Shown: positions 53,466-63,553 of the stretch, piece by piece
How positions within the stretch are numbered: position 1 is the first letter of the stretch
How the letters are laid out: each line of letters starts with the position of its first letter
Assembly (NCBI GenBank): GCA_050874665.1
Contig: JBNMLC010000007.1
Span: forward strand, 62,001-126,000
Direction of reading: 5' to 3'
Length of the DNA: 64,000 bases
DNA from: RUG11237 sp050874665
GTDB taxonomy: Bacteria; Bacillota; Clostridia; Lachnospirales; Lachnospiraceae
Position numbers and translations under genes: made by a program
The notes under the pieces: model-generated
What the model was told of the DNA's origin: nothing
The model's database searches: none
What the model saw: only the letters and a program-made list of their open reading frames with translations

Positions 53466-56400
53466 TTATCCTCTATTTGCGTAGAATGCTTCAATCTGTG
53501 CCTGCTCGCTGCTTAAACCTTTTTCTTCCATCTGTACAATTGTATTTAACATACGTTTATAGTCGTGTGGAATGATTTTCTTAAATTTAGGTAAGTATTC
53601 CTTGAAATTATCTAAAATTTCTTTACCTTTTTCAGAATTGGTATATGCCACATGCGCCTGAATCATATCTTTTAATTCTACTACATCGTATTTATTTGTG
53701 ATTTCTTCAATGGAAACCATTGCTTTGTTCAATTTCATATATAAATCACTGTCTTCATCTAAGACATATGCTACACCACCGCTCATACCTGCTGCAAAGT
53801 TCTTTCCAGTCTTACCAAGAACAGCGACACGACCTCCTGTCATATATTCGCAGCCATGTTCTCCAACACCTTCCACAACAGCAATGGCACCTGAATTACG
53901 GACGCAGAAACGTTCACCTGCAACACCATTGATGTATGCTTCACCACTGGTTGCACCATATAAAGCAACGTTACCGATAATAATATTTTCATCCTGTTTA
54001 AACTTAATTCCCTTTGGCGGATAAACAACTAACTTACCTCCGGAAAGTCCCTTGCCAAAGTAGTCATTGCTATCACCAACCAACTCCAGCGTCAGACCCT
54101 TAGGAATAAATGCACCAAAGCTCTGTCCGCCGGCACCGGTACATTTTACGGTAAAGGTATCTTCCTCCAACGTATCTCCATACTTCTTAGTAATTTCAGA
54201 ACCAAAGATAGTACCAAAAGAACGATCTGTGTTAGTTACATCTACCTCAATACTTCTCTTCTGCTTATTATCCAAGGCTGATTTAAACTGCTTTAGTAAA
54301 ATCTTTTCATCTGCTGTTTCATTTAACTTAAAGTCATATACCTGTTTTGGATCAAAGGTAACCTTTTTATCTTTGGCATACGGGTTGTTTAAGATACCCG
54401 ACAAGTCCATCTTAGCTGCTCTTTCTCCTAAGCTTTCTTTTACCTTTAATAAATCAGTTCTACCGACTAATTCATCTACCGTTCTGACTCCCAGTTTTGC
54501 CATATACTCGCGTAGTTCCTCTGCCACGAATTTCATGAAGTTAATCACGTATTCCGGTTTTCCCTTAAATCTCTTGCGAAGTTCCGGATTCTGTGTTGCC
54601 ACACCTATAGGACAAGTATCTAAGTTACATACTCTCATCATAACACACCCCATAGTCACTAATGGCGCTGTAGCAAAGCCAAATTCTTCTGCGCCCAACA
54701 GTGCAGCAATAGCCACATCACGTCCGCTCATAAGTTTACCGTCTGTTTCAATACGAACTTTATTACGAAGTCCATTCATAATCAATGTCTGATGTGTCTC
54801 TGCCAGACCTATTTCCCACGGAAGTCCCGCATTATGAATAGAGCTCTTTGGTGCTGCACCTGTACCGCCATCATATCCCGAAATCAGAATAACCTGTGCT
54901 CCGGCCTTTGCAACACCGGCTGCAACCGTACCAACGCCGGCTTCTGAAACAAGTTTTACAGAAATACGTGCATCTTTGTTTGCATTTTTACAATCATAAA
55001 TCAACTGCGCCAAGTCCTCAATAGAATAAATATCATGATGTGGTGGTGGGGAAATTAAGCCTACACCAGGTGTTGAATGTCTGGTTTTGGCAACCCACGG
55101 GTATACCTTTCCACCAGGTAAGTGACCGCCTTCACCCGGCTTTGCTCCCTGTGCCATCTTAATCTGAATTTCCTGTGCACTTACTAAATATCTGGACGTT
55201 ACACCAAATCTTCCGGAAGCTACCTGTTTAATTGCAGAACATTTATTTAATCCGTCCGGTCCCACCGTAAGACGTTCTAAGCTTTCTCCACCTTCACCAC
55301 TATTTGATTTACCATGAATTGTATTCATCGCAATTGCTAATGTTTCATGTGCTTCCTGGGAGATAGAACCATAAGACATTGCTCCTGTCTTAAATCTCTT
55401 TACAATGGAATCCACACTTTCTACTTCATCAATAGAAATTCCTTTCTTTGGATAATTAAAATCCATTAAAGAGCGAAGATTCCCAGTCATGTCCTCTTTA
55501 TTTACAAGACTTGTATACTCTTTAAACAATTTGTAATCCCCAAGTTTGGTAGACTGCTGCAACAGATGAATGGTCTGAGGATTATATAAATGTTCTTCTC
55601 CGCCACTTCTCATCTTATGCTTGCCAACACTGTCCAGAGTTAAATCAACCTCTAATCCCAATGGATCAAACGCTGTAGAATGCAGACTTTCCACATCTTC
55701 TGCAATATCCTTCAGGGTAATACCTCCGATACGACTTACCGTGTCGGTAAAGTACTTATCTACGACATCTTTATCAATACCTACTGCCTCAAAAATCTGT
55801 GATCCCTGATATGACTGAATGGTAGAAATACCCATTTTAGAAGCAATCTTAACAATACCATGAATAATTGCATTATTATAATCTTCTACTGCTGCATAGT
55901 AATCCTTCTTCAGCATTCCGCTTTCAATCAATTCACGTATTGTTTCCTGTGCAAGATATGGGTTTACTGCACATGCACCATAACCTAACAAGGTCGCAAA
56001 ATGATGTACGTCTCTTGGTTCCCCACTCTCTAATATGATGGCAACGCTGGTTCTCTTCTTAGTACGCACCAGGTGTTGATGTACTGCGGAAACTGCAAGT
56101 AGTGATGGCATTGGTACATGATTTTCTTCCACATCTCTATCCGAGAGAATCAAAATATTTGCACCTTCTCTATGTGCTCTGTCTACCTCTACATATAAAC
56201 GGTCAATCGCTTTCTCTAAGCTTGTATTTTTATAATAAGTAATTGGAATCACTTCTACCTTCAATCCAGGAACTTTCATATTTTTAATTTTTAATAAGTC
56301 TGTATTGGTAAGAATTGGATTCTTTACTTTTAATACATGGCAATTTTCTGCAGTGTCCTCTAGAAGATTTCCGTCCTCTCCAATATAAATACTGGTAGAA

Positions 56401-58007
56401 GTAACTACTTCTTCACGAATGGCATCAATTGGCGGATTCGTAACCTGTGCAAACAACTGTTTAAAATAGTTAAATAACGGCTGATGCTTTCCTGATAATG
56501 CTGGTAAAGCTGTATCTACACCCATTGCTGCAATAGATTCTGTACCATTTAATGCCATTGGCAAAATGGAACTCTTGTACTCTTCATATGTGTAACCAAA
56601 AGTTTTCTGTAATCTTGCTCTCTGTTCCGGTGTCAGTTCCGGTACCGGCTGATTCGGAATCTTTAAGTCTTTTAATCTGACCAGATTACGATCTAACCAT
56701 TCACCATATGGCTGGCTTTCCGCATATCTGGCTTTGATAGTTTCATCATCAATCACTTCACCCCTAACCGTATCTACTAAAAGCATTTTACCAGGACGAA
56801 GTCTTTCTTTTACCAGCACCTTTGTCTGATCTACATCCATAACACCAACTTCTGAGGAAAGGATTAAGTAGTCATCTTCTGTAATATAGTAACGTGATGG
56901 GCGAAGACCATTTCTATCCAGTACTGCCCCCATAATATCACCATCACTAAAAAGAATCGAAGCCGGACCATCCCACGGTTCCATCATAGTTGCGTAGTAC
57001 TGGTAAAAGTCACGTTTCTTCTGATCTATGTTTTTATTATTTTCCCACGGCTCCGGAATCGTAATCATCACTGCCAATGGCAAATCCATTCCTGACATAA
57101 CAAGAAATTCTAATGTATTATCTAACATGGCTGAGTCAGAACCTGCTATATTAACTACCGGAAGTACTTTATGAAGTTCACCATGAAGTCTGCTCGATTC
57201 CATAGTTTCTTCACGCGCCAGCATTTTATCTACATTACCACGAATTGTATTAATTTCACCGTTATGTACAATGAAACGGTTTGGATGAGCACGTTCCCAG
57301 CTTGGGTTTGTATTCGTACTGAAACGAGAGTGTACCGTTGCGATTGCAGATTCATAATCTGAATCCTGCAAATCTTTAAAGAACAAACGCAACTGATTTA
57401 CCAGAAACATACCCTTGTATACGATGGTTCTACTGGATAAGGATGGCACATATGTTTCATCAATACTTTGTTCAAATACTCTTCTGACAATATATAATTT
57501 ACGGTCAAAGTCGATTCCCTGAGCGACACCTTCCGGACGCTTCACGAATCCCTGCATAATAAAAGGCATACAATCAACGGCTTTCTGACCAAGAGTGGTT
57601 GGCTCTGTAGGAACATTTCTCCAGCCTAAAAATTCCATTCCCTCTTTATTGACGATAATTTCAAACATCTTCATTGCCTGTTTTCTCTTTAATTCGTCCT
57701 GTGGGAAGAAAAACATACCTATACCATAATCTCTTTCTCCACCTAATTTGATGCCCGCTTCCTTTGCTGCCTTTGAGAAGAACTTATGGGAAATCTGTAA
57801 CAGGATACCAACACCATCACCCGTTTTACCTTCTGCATCCTTACCGGCTCTATGCTCTAAATTTTCTACGATTTTTAAAGCATTTTCCACGGTTTGATGA
57901 GTTTTGATACCTTTAATGTTTACTACTGCGCCGATACCACAGTTATCATGTTCAAATCTTTCGCTGTACAATGACGGCTGCGTTACCTTAGAATTTTCTT
58001 TACTCAC
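53466..58007 (-). CDS. gltB: Glutamate synthase large subunit
   Basis: A 1513-residue enzyme that converts glutamine and 2-oxoglutarate to two glutamates. A short propeptide precedes Cys23 (EHDNCGIGA), the glutaminase nucleophile. The class-II amidotransferase domain (to ~430), central domain, FMN/synthase barrel (about 800-1200, with PGEGGHLPGGKV) and the [3Fe-4S] cysteines (CVMMRVCNLDTC) follow. The C-terminal GxGxG beta-helix is present. It is first in gltBD, with its own promoter. Confidence 0.97.
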   Translation of the reverse strand: MSKENSKVTQPSLYSERFEHDNCGIGAVVNIKGIKTHQTVENALKIVENLEHRAGKDAEGKTGDGVGILLQISHKFFSKAAKEAGIKLGGERDYGIGMFFFPQDELKRKQAMKMFEIIVNKEGMEFLGWRNVPTEPTTLGQKAVDCMPFIMQGFVKRPEGVAQGIDFDRKLYIVRRVFEQSIDETYVPSLSSRTIVYKGMFLVNQLRLFFKDLQDSDYESAIATVHSRFSTNTNPSWERAHPNRFIVHNGEINTIRGNVDKMLAREETMESSRLHGELHKVLPVVNIAGSDSAMLDNTLEFLVMSGMDLPLAVMITIPEPWENNKNIDQKKRDFYQYYATMMEPWDGPASILFSDGDIMGAVLDRNGLRPSRYYITEDDYLILSSEVGVMDVDQTKVLVKERLRPGKMLLVDTVRGEVIDDETIKARYAESQPYGEWLDRNLVRLKDLKIPNQPVPELTPEQRARLQKTFGYTYEEYKSSILPMALNGTESIAAMGVDTALPALSGKHQPLFNYFKQLFAQVTNPPIDAIREEVVTSTSIYIGEDGNLLEDTAENCHVLKVKNPILTNTDLLKIKNMKVPGLKVEVIPITYYKNTSLEKAIDRLYVEVDRAHREGANILILSDRDVEENHVPMPSLLAVSAVHQHLVRTKKRTSVAIILESGEPRDVHHFATLLGYGACAVNPYLAQETIRELIESGMLKKDYYAAVEDYNNAIIHGIVKIASKMGISTIQSYQGSQIFEAVGIDKDVVDKYFTDTVSRIGGITLKDIAEDVESLHSTAFDPLGLEVDLTLDSVGKHKMRSGGEEHLYNPQTIHLLQQSTKLGDYKLFKEYTSLVNKEDMTGNLRSLMDFNYPKKGISIDEVESVDSIVKRFKTGAMSYGSISQEAHETLAIAMNTIHGKSNSGEGGESLERLTVGPDGLNKCSAIKQVASGRFGVTSRYLVSAQEIQIKMAQGAKPGEGGHLPGGKVYPWVAKTRHSTPGVGLISPPPHHDIYSIEDLAQLIYDCKNANKDARISVKLVSEAGVGTVAAGVAKAGAQVILISGYDGGTGAAPKSSIHNAGLPWEIGLAETHQTLIMNGLRNKVRIETDGKLMSGRDVAIAALLGAEEFGFATAPLVTMGCVMMRVCNLDTCPIGVATQNPELRKRFKGKPEYVINFMKFVAEELREYMAKLGVRTVDELVGRTDLLKVKESLGERAAKMDLSGILNNPYAKDKKVTFDPKQVYDFKLNETADEKILLKQFKSALDNKQKRSIEVDVTNTDRSFGTIFGSEITKKYGDTLEEDTFTVKCTGAGGQSFGAFIPKGLTLELVGDSNDYFGKGLSGGKLVVYPPKGIKFKQDENIIIGNVALYGATSGEAYINGVAGERFCVRNSGAIAVVEGVGEHGCEYMTGGRVAVLGKTGKNFAAGMSGGVAYVLDEDSDLYMKLNKAMVSIEEITNKYDVVELKDMIQAHVAYTNSEKGKEILDNFKEYLPKFKKIIPHDYKRMLNTIVQMEEKGLSSEQAQIEAFYANRG

Positions 58008-58057
58008 TCTGCAATCCTTCCTTTCGTTGTGCTTTTACTTATGTCTTATCCTTTTTT

Positions 58058-58086
58058 AATATACTACTTTTTTTCCTTTGTGTAAA
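58058..58086 (-). promoter_or_regulatory. Promoter of gltBD
   Basis: On the minus strand, TTTACA (58081-58086) and TATATT (58058-58063) are 17 bases apart, about 45 bases before the gltB start. Confidence 0.55.
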
Positions 58087-58164
58087 CACTTATTTTTTTA
58101 AAGTTGTCTGATTATATGTCAATTTCATTTTTTAGTTTATATTATCTGATAATTCAAGCGAAAG

Positions 58165-58196
58165 AAAAAGGAAACAATGTGAGTTGTCTCCTTTTT
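58165..58196 (-). terminator. Terminator of the CPBP protease gene
   Basis: A 13-bp stem with one mismatch (AAAAAGGA-ACAA type arms) closes a 6-base loop and ends in TTTTTCTTTC on the minus strand. It lies just downstream of the CPBP gene stop. Confidence 0.7.
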
Positions 58197-58203
58197 TTCT
58201 TAT

Positions 58204-59043
58204 TTATGCCAATTTCTCTTTGAAATTTTTTTTCATTAAAATCATGATACCAAGTATCCATACAATAGTTGTCACAATTGTAGCTACAATTAATACATTT
58301 GTTTTTTCTAATATATTACCTATCCACGAAATTTCCGTCAGGCACACGGAGGTAATATTTGCCGCAACATGAATTACAATCGATGCCCACAGCGTTTGAA
58401 AACGTTGATAACATACTGCCATAACAATTCCCAGCACAAAAGCATACACTCCTTGAACAATATTTCCATGATATATGGCAAACACAAGCGCCGAAGCAAT
58501 CACAGCAATCACAGGTTTCGTATACTCACACATTCTGCGAAACATCAAACCTCGAAATATTAGTTCTTCACAAATCGGTCCCAGAATTCCCACCGTAATA
58601 ATCTCAAGTAACATGCCACCAGAATACAATGTTTGGGCTACTTCCTGATATTTTTGTGAAATCTTATCTAATCCACTAAAGCCCAGTAGCGCATTTAACG
58701 AAAAACACAATGTTACTGCCATAATCGCCAGCACAATCCACGCTACTACAGAGGTCTCCTTTTGCTTTATCCTCTGTTCTTTCTTTCTGTCATTACGAAA
58801 CAGTAACACAAATATAGGGATACAAATTACAGATGCCGCCAGCAGTAAATAAAGTGCCTGTTCTGTATACCTTTCTACCACCTCCGCATAAGATATAGCA
58901 TCTTCTCCACCTGCACTTTGAAAAATTGCCAGAAAGATGCTTAGAAACATATATCCAAATGCAATTGTAAATGTTACAGCAATATGGATAAGCAAAGGAT
59001 ATAAGCATCTCCATATAGCTAAAAATACATTGTCTTTTCTCAT
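58204..59043 (-). CDS. CPBP (CAAX/Abi) intramembrane metalloprotease
   Basis: A 279-residue membrane protein with about eight helices. It carries the three family motifs: EELIFRG (Glu159, Glu160, Arg164), the His of YHGNIVQG (His192) and the His of VIHVAAN (His225). Members cleave CAAX proteins in eukaryotes and are linked to bacteriocin immunity in bacteria. The substrate is unknown here. GGAGG precedes the ATG, and thiN ends 9 bases upstream, so it may be cotranscribed with argS-thiN. Confidence 0.88.
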   Translation of the reverse strand: MRKDNVFLAIWRCLYPLLIHIAVTFTIAFGYMFLSIFLAIFQSAGGEDAISYAEVVERYTEQALYLLLAASVICIPIFVLLFRNDRKKEQRIKQKETSVVAWIVLAIMAVTLCFSLNALLGFSGLDKISQKYQEVAQTLYSGGMLLEIITVGILGPICEELIFRGLMFRRMCEYTKPVIAVIASALVFAIYHGNIVQGVYAFVLGIVMAVCYQRFQTLWASIVIHVAANITSVCLTEISWIGNILEKTNVLIVATIVTTIVWILGIMILMKKNFKEKLA

Positions 59044-59052
59044 CTTTTCCTC

Positions 59053-59721
59053 CTAATCTCTTGATTCGATTACCAGCAATGTTCCCTCAGAGAAATCAAT
59101 TTTGGCCTGTTCTCCAAGCAACTCATTACTAACCCCCCAATCGCTTAATAACGGAAGTGTGATGTCCTCTGTTTCATACTTCATTCCCCGAATCGTAAGA
59201 TGACGCACTTCCCCTTCTATTGCAAGCAACGAAAGATACTTTTTATAGGTCAAATGCTCCTTTTCGATAGAAAAGGACTGTTGATATGCATACATGCAAT
59301 TGTGACTATCTATCATTTTCATGAAAACGCCATTCTTTAACGTATACATAAGACAGCCTATATTTGCCAACGTGTGGTCCATTCTGCTTCCTATGCCGCC
59401 CAACAGCAAAATGTCCGCAGCCTTTTTATCCTCTTTAGAAAAACGTTTTGCCAGTTCTACCGCAAGCTCTAATGCAGCCTTGGTATCTGTCATATCCTTT
59501 TCGGGAGGATACGTTCTGATTTCTGTCCTTTCCTGCTGCTTATAATAAGCAAGAATTTGCGGTTCAATCGTGTCAAAATCACCCACCACATAATTTACAG
59601 GAATCTGATTTTCATAACAAAATTTCAGTCCTCCGTCTACAGCAATCACAGGCTGCTCCTTTTTGAAAAAGGCGAGTGCAGATTGGTCTAATCTGCCCCC
59701 GCTTACAACTAAAATATCCAT
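59053..59721 (-). CDS. thiN: Thiamine pyrophosphokinase
   Basis: A 222-residue enzyme that makes thiamine diphosphate from thiamine and ATP. VVGDFDTI (Asp residues), LGGIGSRMDHTLANIG and the C-terminal SNEL region are family motifs. It allows use of salvaged thiamine, as a partner to the thiSFGH-tenI operon 15 kb away. It starts two bases after the argS stop, which suggests coupling. Confidence 0.93.
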   Translation of the reverse strand: MDILVVSGGRLDQSALAFFKKEQPVIAVDGGLKFCYENQIPVNYVVGDFDTIEPQILAYYKQQERTEIRTYPPEKDMTDTKAALELAVELAKRFSKEDKKAADILLLGGIGSRMDHTLANIGCLMYTLKNGVFMKMIDSHNCMYAYQQSFSIEKEHLTYKKYLSLLAIEGEVRHLTIRGMKYETEDITLPLLSDWGVSNELLGEQAKIDFSEGTLLVIESRD

Positions 59722-59723
59722 GA

Positions 59724-61496
59724 CTACATTCTTTCTGCCGCTTCGAAACCTAACACATCAATACAGTTTTGCAACACTTGTTCTGTCAAAACTAACAGTG
59801 CAATATAGCTTTCCTTTTTCTGTTCATCTTCCTCACCAAGAATCTTTGTTTCATGATAAAAATGATTAAACGTGTTGGCAAGATTGTAGATATAGGAGCA
59901 TACTTTGTGTGGTGCCAATTCCGCAAATGCATTCTCGATAACACCGTTAAATCTTACGTTTTCCAAAACCAGAGCCTTTGTGCTTTCATTACTTTCTTCT
60001 AACTTCAGCACCTGAAGATTCTCCAGACTTCCACCCTGTTCTTTGTATTTATTTAAAATAGACTTAATTCGAACAATGGTATATAAAATATATGGCCCTG
60101 TGTTTCCTTCAAAAGAGGTAAATCTGTCAACATCAAACACATAGTCCTTAGAAGCCTGATTTGACAAATCACCATATTTAATAGCTGAAAGTCCTACGAT
60201 TTTTGCTGTATCCCTTGCCTCATTTTCTTCCACTTCATGATTTTGTGTAATCTTTTTAAACATTTCCTCATTAATTTCACCAATCAAATGTTCCAGACGC
60301 ATTACACCACCGGCGCGTGTCTTGAAAGGTTTTCCATCTTTACCATTCATAGTTCCAAAGCCTAAGAAACGCAAAGAAGTATTTTCTTCTACAAGCTTTG
60401 TCTTTCTTGCGCAACGGAACACTTGCTGAAAATACAATTCCTGACGTTTATCCACCACATAAATAATTTCATCCGGGTGAAACAGCTTCATTCGTTCTAC
60501 AATGGTCGCTAAATCCGTCGTGTTATAAAGAGAAGCTCCGTCTGATTTCAAAATCATGCACGGTGGAATTTCCTTCGTATCGCTTTCTTCTTTTACATCT
60601 ACCACCAATGCTCCGTCACTGAAATATGCATATCCATTCTCTTTCATATACTGTACCATTTCCGGAATATATGGCTGTGCATCTGATTCTTTTTTCCACA
60701 AGTCAAACTCCACATTCAATTTTTCGTAATTCTTTTTTAAATCATTGACTGAAATTTCTAGAATATGGTTCCACAATGCCTGATATCCCCGGTTTCCATG
60801 TTGTAAAAGGTAGGTTGCCTGCATAGCTTCTTCCTTATATTCCGGATGTTCTTTCGAGTAGGCACTTGCTGCCGGATAAATTTCCTCCAATTCGCTAATT
60901 GTAAACGGTGCTTCTGTTGGATATTCACCCGTAAAATTTTCATCAAAGTATACAAGCTCCGGTTTCCGCTTCTTCAACTCTGTGATAATCAGCCCCATCT
61001 GAAGCCCCCAGTCTCCCAAATGTACATCACCAATCACTTTATGTCCCAGAAATCGTCCCATACGTTTTAAACTTTCCCCTATAATTGCAGAACGTAAATG
61101 TCCTACGTGCAACGGTTTTGCCACATTTGGGCCGCCATAGTCAATCATAATGGTTTTCGCTTCTTTTGCCTTTTCACAGCCCTGATTTTCCCCGGTAAGC
61201 ATACCGTTCATGTATTTTTCGAGAAACTCCATCGATAATTTTATATTGATAAATCCAGGCATTACCGCCTCTGCCATTGAAAACAATTCGTTGTCTTTTA
61301 ATTTTTCCACTACTTCATTTGCAATCATAATAGGTGCCTTCTTGTATGCCTTTGCTGCTGCCATCGCACCATTACACTGGTACTCGCATAAATCTGGTCG
61401 ATTTGATACGGATACCATTCCATACTTTTCTTCGTATTCACAATCAGAAAAGGCCCGTGCCACTTCTTTTGTAATTATATCAATTATCTTTTCCAT
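59724..61496 (-). CDS. argS: Arginyl-tRNA synthetase
   Basis: A 590-residue class I synthetase charging tRNA-Arg. The HIGH-type motif is PLHVGHLRSAIIG. The KMSK motif is weak, as in many ArgRS. The DALR anticodon-binding domain is at the C terminus (CSYIYNLANTFNHFYHETKIL). The start is ATG at 61496, directly after AGGAGG. The in-frame ATG 12 codons earlier would include the ribosome site in the coding region. It heads an argS-thiN-(CPBP) series. Confidence 0.95.
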   Translation of the reverse strand: MEKIIDIITKEVARAFSDCEYEEKYGMVSVSNRPDLCEYQCNGAMAAAKAYKKAPIMIANEVVEKLKDNELFSMAEAVMPGFINIKLSMEFLEKYMNGMLTGENQGCEKAKEAKTIMIDYGGPNVAKPLHVGHLRSAIIGESLKRMGRFLGHKVIGDVHLGDWGLQMGLIITELKKRKPELVYFDENFTGEYPTEAPFTISELEEIYPAASAYSKEHPEYKEEAMQATYLLQHGNRGYQALWNHILEISVNDLKKNYEKLNVEFDLWKKESDAQPYIPEMVQYMKENGYAYFSDGALVVDVKEESDTKEIPPCMILKSDGASLYNTTDLATIVERMKLFHPDEIIYVVDKRQELYFQQVFRCARKTKLVEENTSLRFLGFGTMNGKDGKPFKTRAGGVMRLEHLIGEINEEMFKKITQNHEVEENEARDTAKIVGLSAIKYGDLSNQASKDYVFDVDRFTSFEGNTGPYILYTIVRIKSILNKYKEQGGSLENLQVLKLEESNESTKALVLENVRFNGVIENAFAELAPHKVCSYIYNLANTFNHFYHETKILGEEDEQKKESYIALLVLTEQVLQNCIDVLGFEAAERM

Positions 61497-61540
61497 ATTT
61501 CCTCCTAGTGCACTGCTTACTTTATTACTCATATTTTTTC

Positions 61541-61569
61541 ATTATACAACGAGTGAAATAAAAAAGCAA
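61541..61569 (-). promoter_or_regulatory. Promoter of argS
   Basis: On the minus strand, TTGCTT (61564-61569) and a consensus TATAAT (61541-61546) are 17 bases apart. The leader is about 35 bases. I see no T-box. Confidence 0.7.
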
Positions 61570-61620
61570 CGATAGCGGTGCATTGTTTCTCAAATCAGCA
61601 GTGCAATTAATATAAGAGCC

Positions 61621-61658
61621 GAAAAAAACAACCAAACATCAACGATATCTGGTTGTTT
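61621..61658 (-). terminator. Terminator of the 109-residue hypothetical gene
   Basis: A 9-bp stem (AAACAACCA with TGGTTGTTT) closes a 15-base loop and is followed by TTTTTC on the minus strand, about 40 bases after the stop. Confidence 0.75.
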
Positions 61659-61696
61659 CTATTATTTCATCGCACTATATGATACAAACTTCTATT

Positions 61697-62026
61697 TTAA
61701 TTAAAGTGTTCACTGACGTTTTCATAGCCCATGATGGCACTTAATTCATAACATTCTACCTCATCAGCTTCTTTTGCGCCACTTTTGATTAGTTCCAATT
61801 CTGCCCCCACTCTTTTGATTGCTGATTGAACCCCATCATATACACCATTTAATCCTACTGTTTTAATAATTGTTCTTCCGAAAATATTTTCTACTGCAAT
61901 CCGATTATCTGAACCGGCATTCTTTGCTATAAAGCTTGCAATATTTCCATCTGTGTTACGAAAATAAAAACTCTGCTGTTCCCCACTCTGCATATTCACA
62001 TATCCGCGAACCACATCGTAACCCAT
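61697..62026 (-). CDS. Small hypothetical protein (109 residues)
   Basis: I do not recognise this soluble protein. It has no signal peptide or membrane helix. A beta-rich start (VVRGYVNMQSGEQQSFYFRN) is followed by helices, with a Gly/Val-rich middle (GRTIIKTVGLNGVYDGVQSAIKRVG) and an acidic end. GGAAGGAGG gives it a very strong ribosome site. It is a single-gene unit with its own terminator. Confidence 0.65.
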   Translation of the reverse strand: MGYDVVRGYVNMQSGEQQSFYFRNTDGNIASFIAKNAGSDNRIAVENIFGRTIIKTVGLNGVYDGVQSAIKRVGAELELIKSGAKEADEVECYELSAIMGYENVSEHFN

Positions 62027-62218
62027 ATTAATCCTCCTTCCTCTAGAATCCCCTTTTCCTTACTTAATTATTAATATCTTTCCCCAGTTATTACATAACT
62101 GTTTTTCTTTTCAACTTTATGATACCACTGTTTTTCACAAAAATAAAGCTTTTTTGTACAAATTGTGCAAAATTTCCCAGTTTTTAAGTATTTTTTTCGT
62201 TATTTTAAATATTATTTA

Positions 62219-62252
62219 AAGGCTTTGTAATACTTATGTAATACAAAGCCTT
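62219..62252 (-). terminator. Terminator of the phosphofructokinase gene
   Basis: An 11-bp stem (AAGGCTTTGTA with TACAAAGCCTT) closes a 12-base loop about 20 bases after the stop. The U-tract is weak (TTTAAATAATATTT). Confidence 0.6.
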
Positions 62253-62273
62253 ATCTTTGGAATCTTTATTCAT

Positions 62274-63497
62274 TTAATACAAGGTAATATGTTTAGGAAT
62301 ACCGTTTTCAAACACGGAATGAACTTCTCCCTGAATCAGTGGAGTCAGGTATTCCATCATTTCTTCTGTGATATCATTTCCCTCTTCTGTAATCCACTCT
62401 AACGGAACCGTTTTCTCTTTATTAGCAACTGCAGACACTCTGACACGCCTAAAAATCACCTCATAAGGATGAGAATTGGTACGAATGATTGCCGCCATAA
62501 CTCCTGTCATACCTTCAATTGCACACTGAAATGCATGGATTCCAAGCATTTTTGATTCCGCAATATCCGTAGCACTTGCTACATGAGCCGCACATCTCTG
62601 CATCAGATTTAATTCTACAGAGCGAACCTTGCAGCCAATACGTTCTCTTACCGCATGTTCTAATACTCTTGCCGCGCCTGCAATATAGCTGTGACCAAAT
62701 ACGTCTACCGCACCGCTTTGCTGGCTTTCCGAAATATACACACCGTTCTTATCTTTAATTCCTTCGCTGACAGCAACCAGAATCGAAGGTCTTGTTTCTA
62801 GTTTTTCTTTCACGTCCTGAATAAATTTATCTATATCAAATTCCCGCTCGCAAAGATATATCAGACTCGGACCATCTGCACCGTTTAGTCTGGAAAGTGC
62901 CGAAGACGCCGTAAGCCATCCAGCATTGCGCCCCATTACTTCCACGATGGTTACTGCAGGCATGTCATAAACATTACAATCACGCTCCAATTCACAGAAA
63001 GTAGTTGCAATGTATTTCGCTGCTGAACCAAATCCCGGACAATGATCTGTCTCCGCCAAATCATTATCAATCGTTTTTGGTGCTCCTACCACCTTAATAT
63101 CTTCTACACCATTCATGATACAGTAGCGCGACAACTTATCTACGGTATCCATAGAATCATTCCCGCCAATATAGATAAAATATCCAATATCGTATTTTCT
63201 TAATATTTCAACAATTTTACGGTACTGCGCATCATTTTCCTCTAAACTGTCAAGTTTAAAACGACAGGAACCAAGCGCTGCCGCAGGAGTATGACAAAGA
63301 AGTTCAATACACCCCATATCTTTCAATACAGAATTCAAGGAAACAAACTTTTCTTCCAAAACACCTTTAATACCATTTACAGCCCCATATATTTTGTCAA
63401 TTTTCCCACTGGCTCCTGCTCCGGTAACAATACCTGCTACCGTTGCATTAATAGCTGCAGTCGGCCCACCAGACTGTGCAATCAGTAAATTTTTCAT
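62274..63497 (-). CDS. pfp: 6-phosphofructokinase, PPi-dependent type
   Basis: A 407-residue enzyme phosphorylating fructose-6-phosphate. GGNDSMDT (Asp114 where ATP-using enzymes have Gly) and PKTIDND (Lys141) are the residues that mark diphosphate-dependent PFK. The N-terminal AQSGGPTAAINAT and the central EVMGRNAGWLTA are intact. Using PPi makes this step reversible and saves ATP in fermenting bacteria. TATAAT at 63531-63536 is a likely -10. carB ends 56 bases upstream. Confidence 0.93.
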   Translation of the reverse strand: MKNLLIAQSGGPTAAINATVAGIVTGAGASGKIDKIYGAVNGIKGVLEEKFVSLNSVLKDMGCIELLCHTPAAALGSCRFKLDSLEENDAQYRKIVEILRKYDIGYFIYIGGNDSMDTVDKLSRYCIMNGVEDIKVVGAPKTIDNDLAETDHCPGFGSAAKYIATTFCELERDCNVYDMPAVTIVEVMGRNAGWLTASSALSRLNGADGPSLIYLCEREFDIDKFIQDVKEKLETRPSILVAVSEGIKDKNGVYISESQQSGAVDVFGHSYIAGAARVLEHAVRERIGCKVRSVELNLMQRCAAHVASATDIAESKMLGIHAFQCAIEGMTGVMAAIIRTNSHPYEVIFRRVRVSAVANKEKTVPLEWITEEGNDITEEMMEYLTPLIQGEVHSVFENGIPKHITLY

Positions 63498-63553
63498 GTG
63501 TGCATCTCCTTTTCCTGCGTAACCACTTTTATTATATGTGAGAGTCTGCTCAT

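Noticed and set aside
54067..54792. 241-residue plus-strand reading frame
   Set aside because: It lies fully opposite gltB, whose motifs are intact. It has no credible start signals.
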